A DNA stretch of 64,000 nucleotides, taken from the NCBI GenBank assembly GCA_032716605.1, contig CM064572.1, positions 43,698,508 to 43,762,507 of the forward strand, given 5' to 3'. Positions 10,402 through 20,791 of the stretch are shown piece after piece; within the stretch, counting starts at the first letter, position 1; the number at the start of each line of letters is the position of its first letter. The notes beneath the pieces are model-generated. The model saw only the letters and a list, made by a program, of their open reading frames with translations. It was not told where the DNA came from and did no database searches. The position numbers and the translations under genes are program-made. The stretch is from Paralithodes platypus (Eukaryota; Arthropoda; Malacostraca; Decapoda; Lithodidae).

Positions 10402-10625
10402 CAACGTCTCTCTCTCTCTCTCTTAGACAATCACACCCCCTCGCCCTCTCTCACTCACTCACACACTCACTCACACACACACTCTCTCTCTCTTACACAA
10501 TAATACACCCTCACCCTCACACACTCACTCTCTCTCACACATTTCCACTATCTCTCTCCCTCCCATTGCCCGTTTTCTATACCCTCTTTTGTTTTGTCGT
10601 AGTGCTATTCATGCCATGCTTCTGT

Positions 10626-10703
<78 letters not shown>
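10402..10703. repeat. (CT)n/(CA)n microsatellite block
   Basis: Mixed CT and CA runs from 10402, with an almost pure (CT)n tract at 10628-10703. A 187-codon frame across it is only serine/leucine repeat and is not a gene. Confidence 0.95.
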
Positions 10704-10711
<8 letters not shown>

Positions 10712-10803
10712 TTTGTTTTGTCATAGTTACCCTTCTAACATGTTCTTTTATCTTTACTCTACATGCCTCTGTTATTATGTGCAACGCAAATTTTTTTGTT
10801 TAA

Positions 10804-11052
10804 GGGGAGATGGGTCGTTTTTCTGGTCGAGTTTTAAAAATGTCCCGGCCGAAGGCATGTTCATTCGAAATTACAGGCTCGCTATCGCTCGCCAGGGAAA
10901 AATCGACACCTAATTGACACGAATAGTCTTAATATTGAAAAGGAAAAGGGACGAAAGGTCTTAAAATCGCCAAATTAATAGGCCGAACGTCTGAAAACTA
11001 CTGGGACTAAACATGAGGGAGAAAGGGGTCCAGAAAAACAGACTATCTCCCC
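10804..11052 (-). mobile_element. TTAA MITE family 1, copy 2 (249 bp)
   Basis: Bounded by TTAA at 10800-10803 and 11053-11056, starting GGGGAGATGGGTCG and ending CTATCTCCCC. The start matches the complement of the end of the copy at 17567-17930. It has the GTCCCGGCC and GAGGGAGAAAGGGGTCC landmarks and no coding capacity. Confidence 0.83.
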
Positions 11053-11328
11053 TTAATTCAAATAGTCTGCTCTTGCATGTGAGTATGACCCTCTAGTTAT
11101 GCAGTAATTCATTATTCAGAGTTTCATAATAAACTTTTTTGAAATCATATCCCCAAGGCACGAGAGAGAGAGAGAGAGCGAGAGAGGTTAGATCACGGCA
11201 TACTGTACTATACAATCTGTTTTGTTCTAATATCACGGTAAATGTCGGTTTCTCCATCCTGATTACTCATACCCATTACGAAGATTGTGTAGTCAAATAG
11301 GTTGTTAATTACAGAAACCTGGCATTAA

Positions 11329-11538
11329 CCCGTTCAGTACCGGTGATATCCTTCTCATTATATGCTGGCAACTATTCGACGATTTTATTCTGCTTTGGAA
11401 GGACTTCTACTCAGTGTTTAAAGGCTACAGACTATCTCAATTAATTCATTTGTCCACCATAGATCCTTCCCAAGCTTCATAAAATCGTCAAAATGTAGCT
11501 GGAATCAAATAGAAAAGACGTCACTGGTACTGACCAGG
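11329..11538 (+). mobile_element. TTAA MITE family 3, short copy (210 bp)
   Basis: Left target is TTAA at 11325-11328; the right target has changed to TTAT at 11539-11542. The termini CCCGTTCAGTACCGG and CTGGTACTGACCAGG are imperfect inverted repeats. The size and ends match 17935-18141. Confidence 0.8.
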
Positions 11539-11699
11539 TTATTAGCATGGTGGGTCATAACTATACACAAATCTGCAGTAGAAGAATTAATTTTTCCACC
11601 AGGTGCAATGGAAAGTAAGGGACTGTAGGAGGGATTTTAAAATGGCTTTCAATGCTAATAAAGTAAAATGGTATATTTGCTAATAATACGTTAATTTGA

Positions 11700-11832
11700 T
11701 GGAAAGAAGGAGGAGAGAGAGACAGCTACATATACAGTATATAGTTTGATGTACATAGATACATAAACAGTTATATATATATATATTATATATATATATA
11801 CAGTATACATATATATACATATATACAGGTAT

Positions 11833-11880
<48 letters not shown>

Positions 11881-11906
11881 TATATATATATATATATATA
11901 TATATT
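11700..11906. repeat. TA/TATG microsatellite
   Basis: Long alternating TA with interspersed CAGTATA units. The open frame across it is Tyr/Ile repeat only. Confidence 0.93.
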
Positions 11907-13062
11907 GTTATGCGACGTTATAATATAACGCACTTTAAAATAATTCTTTATTTCCACCTTAGGAAAGCTGAGAACTATAGATACTCAACTGGTACACAAA
12001 TCACTTCAATATTATAAATTTCATATCAATCACAATCAATGTCACAGAATACACAATTGAGGTTCACACGTTTTATTTCTTATTTAGCTAGGGTACAAAC
12101 ATAGAATTAGGATCGAGTCTTATATATAGAGATAAGCTCGAATCAATCATACATAAATAATAGTATAGCTATATAATCCTGATCAATATAACTTCAGGAA
12201 TGAATAAAATAGGATCACAAAATAGTACATGTAAATACACATAATGTTACTACATTAATCACAAAGTAAACACAGAGAGGTTGGTTTCTGATGGTAAACT
12301 GGCAACCACGAGGTAGCTTGCCGAGAGGTAAATAAAGGTTACTGTGGAGGCATACGCACAATGAGAAGGTTATATGACATTTTAGGATATTAAATGATGT
12401 GTGAAAAACTTTTACATTAATTCAACGTATACAAGAAATAGATCTCAAGTAACTCATAGAGTCACAATACTGAATATAAATTCAATGATAAGGTAAATAA
12501 ATACAATAGTCAGTATGAGTGATTGAGATTCTCGGCGGGTGAGAAGTTAATGCGACGTGAATGATGGGAATTTAATAATTAACTCAAACAATGCTTATCC
12601 TGAGTTTGAAATCAGGAAGCGTAATATTTAGAATAGTTTAACTAAGAGACTGACACGTAATTACTCTCTGTGAACGACTTATACATGCAATCACGTACCC
12701 TGCTAATTATAATACATGTAACAAGATCTGAATGAGCGTTCACTGGAATTTACGTATAAGGTGCATGTAATTAATCCCGAATGAATATATGTATAGTTCT
12801 TATCCGAAATATAGGAAACTACATTCCAAGAATTATATATATATCAATTCCACGTATAGGAGTATGTTGTGTTCTCTAAAAGCGAGTGACGGTAGCCAGA
12901 AGAAGAGAAGAATAATCTGTATAGTACGTTATTATGAACTCTAGCATATCGTGCTTAACCCTTCGCTAATAATCATCAAAATCACTTTATCAAACTAGAG
13001 GCACTTAAATGATTTGAGTAGAGAAGTAGGAGCCCATGAGAGGATATGGTAACATGTGGTTA
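11907..13062. other. AT-rich sequence with no recognised gene
   Basis: About 1.15 kb without a credible coding frame, terminal repeats or similarity to another part of the window that I could find. It starts just after the TA microsatellite. Confidence 0.6.
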
Positions 13063-13810
13063 TGTAATGCCTGGATTGTGGCAAAAGTGTCTGTAGCTGA
13101 ATTAGATGCGGAAATCTGCTTTAGCTATCATGCCAAGTGGAGTACTTCTCTTGGTGTAGTGGTCAGAGCGCTCGCCTCCCACGTGGCGGGACCGAGATCG
13201 AATCTCGCCCGGGCCGGGCCCAAAAAATATTTGGGGGCGAATTTCGACATCAGACGCAGTTCGGATGTGATTGTAAATATTGTAAATTGTAATTGTAAGT
13301 CATTGTTAAGTCGGCAAAATTAGTATGGTGTCGTTTCGAGGTCACTTCACTGGTGGCAGCTGTAAAGGGATATCTGAGAGGCTTAGTTGGGGTGCTGTAC
13401 ATATAGGCTATGTAAAACCCCATGGTGTACTGGCTTGCCTTAACTGGTTGGCTACAACAGTTGCTAAGGGTATGGCTCTCAGAAATTCTGAGATGATGTC
13501 CCAGTGACCCCAGTTCGTTGGGGAGGTATGGTTGCAGAAGGGGTGTTCCTGCACTGCCTCCTCGCCGTGGTGTGTGACCCGGCAACTGACGGAAATAAGG
13601 GATGTCGCTGGTGATCGTTGTCTCGGAGCCTCGCTGTAGTTGACACGCTCAGACATGTGCCTCGCTTGCTTACGCTCGCTCGGAGTCTTCGCTACCTGGA
13701 TGATAAAGTAATGTAATGCCTGGATTGTGGCAAAAGTGTATGTAACTGAATTAGATGAGTCATTGTTAAGTCGGCAAATATACTATGTTGACGTTTAGAG
13801 GTCACTTCAG
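13063..13810 (+). repeat. direct duplication, one copy carrying a tRNA-like insert
   Basis: The segment 13063-13108 joined to 13298-13350 repeats as one uninterrupted block at 13713-13810, starting with GTAATGCCTGGATTGTGGC. The first copy has 189 extra bases (13109-13297) that the second lacks. Between the copies, 13351-13712 holds no gene I recognise. Confidence 0.82.
13109..13297 (+). mobile_element. tRNA-derived SINE-like insert
   Basis: Has A-box TGGTGTAGTGG (13152-13162) and B-box GATCGAATC (13196-13204), followed by a GC-rich body and a TTGTAA-type repeated tail (13270-13297). This is the layout of a tRNA-SINE. There is no clear target duplication, so the copy at 13713 may have lost the insert by deletion instead of being a true empty site. 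Confidence 0.7.
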
Positions 13811-14260
13811 TGACTGCGAACGCTGTACAATCTTGCTGACACTAGGGGACGTCTTCTTCACACACACTCTCTAGCTCGCTCACACAACACTTCATTGGGA
13901 TCACTAACACTGTCTTTGATTATACGTCTTAAGGGGATTTTGGCTAACCCCTACGGAAGTAGTTCTCCGAATCGATATTTCACAATTAAGCACGGTCGCC
14001 CAGGAGGGAGAGGTACCCGAAAGTGAATTAGATTTTGCCTACCTCAATCTTAGGCCCGGGAAGGTGATATTCCGTTTTAATTAAGGTGTACAGGTGTGGC
14101 GTTTCGGAATATAAGAGGCATGCGTGATACAGTTTTTTTATTCATGCTAAGGTTATTAAGGTTCCTAAAATTATGTTACATATATCCTGATAATGGTGAA
14201 TACATTCATTATTTATTAATATTAGTTTGAAGTATGAAGATGACTTGGTGATTGGATGAT
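13811..14260. other. no recognised gene
   Basis: About 450 bp of mixed composition between the duplicated block and the LINE. I see no terminal repeats, coding frame or tRNA-like boxes. Confidence 0.55.
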
Positions 14261-16230
14261 ACATTTCTTCCTCGTCTTTCCCTCCCCTTTTCCATTCTGA
14301 TGGCACAACCATCACTTCTTCCTCTGACAAAGGTGATCTCTTTGCTCAAACTTTTGCCAGAAACTCTACCTGGGATGATTCCGCTGCTAATCCTCCCTCT
14401 CCACCCCCCTCTCTTCTACTTATGCCTAATATCCTAATCTCTTCTAAAGATGTACTTTCTACCCTCTCTGGGCTTAATACTAAGATGGCGTACGGTCCGG
14501 ACGGTGTTCCTCCTGTTGTACTTAAAAACTGTGCTTCCGTGCTGACCCCCTGCCTAGGCAAACTCTTTCGTCTCTGTCTCTCCTCAAACATCTTTCCTTC
14601 TTGCTGGAAGTTTGCTCTCATTCAACCTGTCCCAAAGTGACCGCTCTCAACCCTCCAACTATCGTCCAATTGCTCTCATCTCTTGTATCTCTAAAGTTTT
14701 TGAAACTATTCTTGCTTCCAAATTTCTTAAGCATTTCTCTTCTCATAATCTGCTCTCAGATCGCCAGTATGGCTTCCTTAAGGGTCGCTCTACTGGTGAT
14801 CTTCTTTCATATATTACTAACTCTTGGTCATCCAACTTTCGGGACTTCGGTGAGACTTTTTCTGTTGCACTAGACATATCGAAAGCCTTCGATAGGGTCT
14901 GGCACAAATCTTTAATTTCCAAACTGCCCTTTTTCGGTTTCTGTCCCTCCATCTGTGACTTTGTCTCTAATATCCTTTCCGGCCGTTCCATAGCTGCGGT
15001 TGTGGACGGCCATCGCTCAATTCCTCATCTTATCAACTTCGGTGTTCCTCAGGGTTTTGTCCTATCTTATATTCTCTTTCTATTAGATGCGGAAATCTAT
15101 GCATCTGAATGTGTATGTACAATCTAAGTTTATACCTTATACCTAAGTTTATACCCAAGTTAATACTTAATGTACACTTTGTAATTGTATTTATGAGCAG
15201 AATAACCTCTTTTAAGTGGAAATAAATATTTTATTATTATTATTATTATTATTCTAATTTTCATGAATGATCTTCTTAACTGTACATCTAGTCCCATCCA
15301 TTCATATGCAGAAGACTCTACTTTACACCACTCAATTAGTTTTCCAGAACGCCCCAGCCAGAAGTCCCTCAAAAGTAAACGTAATGAAGCCATAAAATGC
15401 TTATCTTCTGATCTAGCTACTATTTCCAATTGGGCTAGAGAAAACCATGTTACATTTAATGCTTCCAATACTCAATTTATCCATTTTACTACCCATCAGG
15501 AACCTCCAGAGGACTATCCCTTATTCTTCAACAATACAAAAATCAATCTTCCCTCAATGTTCTCGGTGTCTCATTTTCTTCTGCTCTCACTTGGCAAGAA
15601 CATATTACCAGTCTCGCTAAGGCAGCCTCCCAGAAGCTGGGTGTGCTCAACCACCTCAAGGGGTTCTTTACCCCTGCTCAGCTACTTGCTCTGTACAGGG
15701 GCACAGTGCGTCCTTGTGTTGAGTATTGTTCACATGTGTGGGGAGGATCCTCTCACACCGCACTCCTAGATAAAGTAGAAAGGAAAGCCTTTCGTATCAT
15801 TAACTCCCGTCCACTCACCAACTCTCTGCAATCTCTCTCTCTTCGCCGCAATGTTGCATCTCTCTCACTATTCTATCGCTACTACAATAATCAGTGTTCC
15901 TCGGAGCTTTCCCAGTGTATACCACCTCCTCTACATAGGGTACGTAGTACCCGCCTTGCAACACAATCCCACCCCTTCTCTGTGCAACTCTCCAACCCAA
16001 GAGTGAAACGCTATTCTCAGACTTTCTTCTATTCAAATGCTGAGCTCTGGAACTCTCTCCCAGAATCAGTCTTTCCCTCTTCCTATGACTTAAATTGCTT
16101 CAAACTCCGTGTGTCCAGGCATTTTAGCTCGAACGTCCCTTGATTTCGGCCCTGTCACTCTTTGAAATCTGGGGGAGGCACTCGCTGCAGGCAGTTATGC
16201 CTTTTTGTCTCCCTCATTCACATAGAAAAA
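14261..16230 (+). pseudogene. Jockey-like LINE reverse transcriptase, 5'-truncated and broken
   Basis: Frames at 14422-14640, 14612-15127, 15263-15769 and 15643-16143 together cover RT and the C-terminal domain. Motifs include YGPDGVPPVVLKNCAS, NYRPIALISCISKVFE, LDISKAFDRVWHKSL, GVPQG and a YAEDSTLH box where YADD is expected. It lacks the endonuclease end. A 169-bp SINE-like insert lies at 15083-15251. The 3' end shares the tail before 42045 (CCCTCATTCACATAGAAA). Sister copies are at 25840-33590 and 41304-42045. The exact clade (Jockey or CR1 group) needs a tree. Confidence 0.85.
15083..15251 (+). mobile_element. SINE-like insert with (ATT)n tail inside the LINE
   Basis: Splits the LINE reading frame and is flanked by TTCTA at 15078-15082 and 15252-15256, a likely target duplication. 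It ends GTGGAAATAAATATT followed by a TTATTA repeat. The same tail occurs on the minus strand at 63357-63411. Confidence 0.72.
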
Positions 16231-16330
16231 CAAAATTAATTTCTGCTTTGGCTGCAGACAGGTAATTTGGGTATGATATGGAACGAATTGATAATGATGA
16301 GGATTAGGAGAATTTAATTTGTTTGCCCTC

Positions 16331-16664
16331 TTAGCTGTTGTAGTGGTGCATAGGATTATCTGGTTGTAAATGAGGAAACTGAAGAGGTTGGTGCTGCATT
16401 TCCATGAACATTTCCTCGCTGTAGTCCAAGTCTGGCTCGGGTAGTGGGATGCCTCGATGCACGGGGAGTGGCGCGTGTTGGGCAGGTATGTAGAGGCCTT
16501 GATGACTGGGGAGCAGCTCGTTTTGCCTCGCGGTGGTACCGTGGTGATGTTTACCTTTCTGTTGGCGGTGGCGAACTTGCTTTGGTTCGCTCTGCATTTG
16601 ATGGTAGCAATGCGGCATTGTAGGTTTTGTTCCTCCTCGTGATACGGGAGCAGGTGCTTGAGGG
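16331..16664 (-). CDS. uncharacterised open frame, possible host terminal exon
   Basis: About 110 minus-strand codons end at a stop at 16331, and the first ATG would be at 16618. The residues are rich in His, Gln and Pro, with an acidic patch near the end (PEPDLDYSEEMFMEMQ) and a C-terminus MHHYNS. Composition and codon use look more protein-like than neighbouring frames, and I could not match it to any element here. No strong splice acceptor is visible upstream; a stop lies just beyond 16664. I do not recognise a family. It could be the last exon of a host gene, a retrocopy fragment or chance. A second frame at 16195-16716 overlaps it and looks less natural. Confidence 0.3.
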
Positions 16665-16887
16665 GTTTTGGGTTATTCTGGTCGAACCCCGTCACTTCAT
16701 ATATATATATAAACACACCAGGACAACTTGGTGTTTAATTGCTTTGGAGAAAGTTTGGACGAGTTCTATTAGAGCAAGAGCGCCCAGAAGAGTAAATGAG
16801 TACTTACATTGGAAAGGACTAGGGCAAGAAGATATGAACAAGCTTTTGAGGGTAAAATATATATGTAGGTATGAACTTGGACCTTAA

Positions 16888-17367
16888 CCCTTAATTAGCG
16901 GCGAGCAACATAAGTCGAGTTAAAAAAAGCTGGACTATGTGGCGGCGCTCGACATAACTCGAGTGGCAATTTCAGCACGTAATGTGGCTGAGAGAGAGAG
17001 ACAAGTGGTGGCAGGAGACTAGCGAGCGTATGACTGCTCCAGACCACCGCGGCGAACCTACTGACACAAATCTCAGCTCCCTCCTCCCTCTCTCACTCGC
17101 TACATACTCAATTATGTACTGAAAGTACCGAATTACCTGCTTTTTGCACTCGCGTTGCACGGTTATTGCAAGAAAACTATCCATCATACAAGGATCGTTA
17201 TGGTGTCATTCGAAAGCTCTGTTTATGCCCTTTCAGGGATAGGTACTTGTTTTACGTTCTGGGTCTTATTTAGGCATGAAAATGATCACGTAAACAGCCC
17301 TATTTTGGCTAAAAACACCCCGCTGTGCGGTACACATAAATAAACCGCATAGGCCGCTCGTAAGGTG
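16888..17367 (+). mobile_element. TTAA MITE family 2, copy 2 (480 bp)
   Basis: Bounded by TTAA at 16884-16887 and 17368-17371. It starts CCCTTAATTAGCGGC and ends GCCGCTCGTAAGGTG, an imperfect terminal inverted repeat. It carries the doubled CGACATAA-type motif near the left end and the GCCCTTTCAGGGATA landmark. Confidence 0.87.
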
Positions 17368-17566
17368 TTAAAGAAACAGAACAAAAATATATATATACAT
17401 TAATAAATCTTCTACTAACTTAAATTACTCGACAGGAAAAAACTAAATATATCTAGACACACACAAGCTTACACAAACAAACTAAACACAATAAAGCATA
17501 CACACACACACAGACTAAACCACACACAACGCGCAAGTCCTATTCAATTTCTGTCATTTTCCTTAA

Positions 17567-17930
17567 GGGGATAGTGGCCGTTTTTTTCTGGACACCCTTC
17601 TTCCTCATGTTTAGTCCCAACAATTTTTAGATTTTAAGAAGTTCGGCCGATTACTTTGGCGATTTTAAGAGTTTACGTCCCATTTCTTTGTCAATAATTT
17701 GATTTTTCGTGCTTTTTAGGTGTCGATTTTTTCCTAGCTAGCGATAGAGAGCCTGTAATTTAAAGAGTAACTGGCCTTCGGCCGGGACATTTTTCTATCG
17801 AAAAATGTACACATTTATCTTAAAGGGGGGGGTATAGGGAGTGTTTTATACAGCTTGATGGAGGTCTAGGAGGAAACTAAAACATAATACAAATATAAAA
17901 CAACAAGCAAATAAAACGACCCATCTCCCC
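17567..17930 (+). mobile_element. TTAA MITE family 1, copy 3 (364 bp)
   Basis: Bounded by TTAA at 17563-17566 and 17931-17934. The termini are GGGGATAGTGGCCG and CGACCCATCTCCCC. It is the best complete family-1 copy, with CTTCTTCCTCATGTTTAG, CTAGCGATAG and GGCCTTCGGCCGGGAC in order. It has no open frame of interest. Confidence 0.86.
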
Positions 17931-17934
17931 TTAA

Positions 17935-18141
17935 CCCCTTGTATACCGGTTACGTCTTTTCAGTTTTATTATATATATATATTTAGATGATTTTGTGCAG
18001 TTTAAGAAGGATATATGGTAGTAAAAAGGGTTAAGTGAGATACTTCAAGGCTAGTTAATTGCCAGAGATCCTTCCTAAGCTGTAAGAAATCGATTAGTAG
18101 TAGCCACAATAAATTAAAAAGACGTCTCGGGACAGAAGAGG
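17935..18141 (+). mobile_element. TTAA MITE family 3, short copy (207 bp)
   Basis: Bounded by TTAA at 17931-17934, shared with the family-1 copy to its left, and TTAA at 18142-18145. The termini CCCCTTGTATACCGG and its imperfect complement, plus GACGTCTTTT near each end, match the copy at 11329-11538. Confidence 0.8.
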
Positions 18142-18281
18142 TTAAAGGTGTCTCACTATTATATTTTCCCCTTTTCTTCTCTTCTTGTGCGCTTAAAAGG
18201 ACTAAGTATAATACAGTTCGGGGAAAGGCTGTTCCAAACACACACACACACACACACACTAAGCAAGCCACACAACATTAA

Positions 18282-18525
18282 AGGAAGTTTTTGTTTTATT
18301 CCGGACTCCCTTCTTCCTCATGTTTAGCCCAATTAGTTTAGAGATTATAAGACCTTTACCTCATTACTTTGGCGGTTTTAAGACCTTTCGTAATATTTAC
18401 GTTTTGATTTGTTCTTGTGAGCGATAGCGAACCTGTAAATTAGGAGTAACTGGCGTTCTGCCAGTGGGGACTTATTTTTTTTTTTTAAAGCTTGATGGAG
18501 GTCTAGGAAGGAAACTAAATAATAT
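18282..18525 (+). mobile_element. TTAA MITE family 1, copy 4 (3' end degraded)
   Basis: TTAA at 18278-18281 precedes a diverged start. The interior landmarks CTTCTTCCTCATGTTTAG, GAGCGATAGCG and CTTGATGGAGGTCTAG follow in family order. The right terminus and TTAA are not recognisable. Confidence 0.7.
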
Positions 18526-18596
18526 TACTGAAATGTCGGGTTGGTATTTCAACTCGATTTAGTATTATCTCGTCAACAATCCTGTAATACGATATA

Positions 18597-18735
18597 GGGA
18601 AGGAGGGTACAGGAGAGGGAGGGGTAACCAGCGGCAGGTGGGAGCAGGTGGCCTGAGGTGGGGGTTGAGGGAAGTGGGTCACCAAATACTTTACTGTGAA
18701 ATAATTATTAATTTTGTGTTTTGATCATTATGTGG
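18597..18735 (+). repeat. dispersed repeat, inverted partner at 38012-38141
   Basis: GGGTAACCAGCGGCAGGT and flanking purine-rich sequence here recur as the reverse complement at 38012-38141, including the AATTTTGTGTTTTGA segment. The family is unknown and non-coding. Confidence 0.72.
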
Positions 18736-19221
18736 TATTATGACTGCAAAGTATTGGATTGCTGGTATTAATGAAACATCTAATACTGCTAAAGTTGTAG
18801 CAAATTGAAACAGACACCCTCCAATAAGAAACTGTGTGTTTCTACCTCGAGAATCATAGATGGGGGAGGGGAGAAGGTATTATTATATTAAAGACTAGCA
18901 CCAAGCCCATGAAAACTATGTGGCACTAAAACTCATAATTAAAACGGCAGAGGTAAGCTAGGCGAATTCAAGAAAGATACAAAACTATGGGACAACACGT
19001 TACAGAAAGGTAAAAGACGAGCACGAGACATAAAATGCAGAAAGAGATCCAGATACAAAGTGCGGAGTGACAAACTATAGAGGGCAACTATAGGTAGCGC
19101 CAACGGACTTGACAATTTTCTTGACCCCTTAACCTCTGAAGTGCGCATGGGGGTAATTAGACACCTCTCCCTGTGCGCATGTATTTGAGGTGTTTCCGTC
19201 ACTAAAATATTCATTGTACCA
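18736..19221. other. no gene; short repeat shared with 25072-25115
   Basis: 19085-19128 is the near reverse complement of 25072-25115 (core GTCAAGAAAATTGTCAAG). Both lie next to a TTAA, at 19129-19132 and 25068-25071. The rest is unrecognised AT-rich sequence. Confidence 0.6.
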
Positions 19222-20092
19222 TTAACCTGTTAAGCGCTAAATAGCCCTAGGAGCTAGGGTAGTTATTTGTGCATTTCTGCCAAAAAATTCGATCTCACAG
19301 AATTTTAAAAAAAGTACCTCAATGTCTTGGAAATAAGCAGCCACATCCGCCAATATATATATATCCACCCTAAAAAAATGTGGGTGTGGAGTTACGGTGG
19401 CTGCAAGTTGAAAAAAATGGGCTGATAGGCACGACATCCCCGAGCGAGCGAGTGTGTGTGAGTGAGTCAGGCGGGAGGAGAGAGAGAGAGGGTGGAGGCA
19501 AGAACGTGCGATTGATGAGAAGCAACGCTCTATATCTCGCCTAAAAAGCACCTTTATGGTTTCACCTGTTCATATTCATGAGTAAGGCAGCCCATGTGAA
19601 TAATATACACTGATAAATGAAGCGCAGAGACGCATACGGACGAATAATAGGCGAAATAAGAGTGGTGTATTGAGAAAGGTGGGTGGCGCGGGAGAGAAAA
19701 GGGGTCAGATTACAGTAGGTAGATGAGATTAGCGTGGGTGTATGCACAAATTTAGACCTTATAGACACTTTGTGTTGTCGTTGCTATATTGTAAACAACG
19801 ATAAGGCTTCTTGGATGGCGCAGTATGTTAGAGTAACCCGATATCTCATTACACAATTTTTACGCACTATTTGCTTGCAACTCATGGATGAAAGGTTATT
19901 TATTTACTTGTAAATTTCTTTACTGTTTGTTCGTAATGATAGAATATGTTAGGTTATGTAAAAGTATTACACATACTAAATACTTCGATATACACAAGTG
20001 TATCGAGGGTATATATATATTTTTTTTGTCAAGCATTCGTCTGCCCGAAAATATGTACGCACTAATCGCTGTCAGTATAGTGTGAACAGTCA

Positions 20093-20169
20093 TGGTCTAG
20101 TGGTTAGAGTGATGGACTGAGTGAGATGTAGGCCTAGAGACGTAGGCCTAGAGACGTGGGTTCGAAACC
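20093..20169 (+). repeat. tRNA-like (SINE head) sequence
   Basis: A-box TGGTCTAGTGG at 20093-20103 and B-box GGTTCGAAACC at 20159-20169. The middle has a 14-base tandem duplication (TAGGCCTAGAGACG twice), which lengthens the A-B spacing and argues against a working tRNA. Confidence 0.65.
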
Positions 20170-20227
20170 AGAGAGGTTATGGGGATGTTTTTGGAGTGTT
20201 TATATCACTTGAAATTTTTTTTTTTTT

Positions 20228-20291
20228 ACATACTTACGCCCTGCTATTCATAAAGTCGAAAACTTTGATGAATAGCAGAGCGTAAGTATGT
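20228..20291. repeat. 28-bp hairpin flanked by T runs
   Basis: 20228-20255 (ACATACTTACGCCCTGC...) is the reverse complement of 20264-20291 with two mismatches and an 8-base loop. T runs lie on both outer sides. The function is unknown; it could be an inverted-repeat relic. Confidence 0.8.
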
Positions 20292-20497
20292 TTTTTTGTG
20301 TTTATTTATTTGTTTTTTGTTTGTTTTTTTGTTTGTTTTATTATTACAAAAGGTTGTTACAAAAGGTTAGTACATAAGTATAATATTACATAGGTATATA
20401 TTTAAATAAAACAAAATATTGCCTGGCTAATGAATTAAACTGAAATAATAAATGAAAATATTGCTTATATATACAGTATACTGTATACAATAATATA

Positions 20498-20502
<5 letters not shown>

Positions 20503-20555
<53 letters not shown>

Positions 20556-20570
20556 TATATACAGTATATA
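20503..20570. repeat. (TA)n microsatellite
   Basis: Nearly pure alternating TA within the 3' part of the piggyBac element. Confidence 0.95.
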
Positions 20571-20626
20571 CCAAAACATATGAACTTATCCTACAACTAT
20601 AATTTGTACATGTTATGATAATATTA

Positions 20627-20750
20627 TCACGTTGGTCAGGTACGGGCAAGTAGGTAGGCAGGCAGGTGTTTTGAGATCACGTTGGTCAGGTACGGGCAGG
20701 TCAGGTACGGGCAGGTAGGTAGTGAGGTAGGTAGTGAGGTAGGTGGGCGG
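20627..20750. repeat. G-rich minisatellite
   Basis: Repeats of CACGTTGGTCAGGTACGGGC and GGTAGGTAGTGA units lie just beyond the transposase stop. Confidence 0.8.
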
Positions 20751-20791
20751 GGCAGGAGTTTGGCTGAGATAGGGCGACACAGGTACCACTC

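Noticed and set aside
10350..10913. 187-codon plus-strand frame
   Set aside because: It is generated by CT/CA microsatellites and gives Ser/Leu repeats; it also runs into a MITE.
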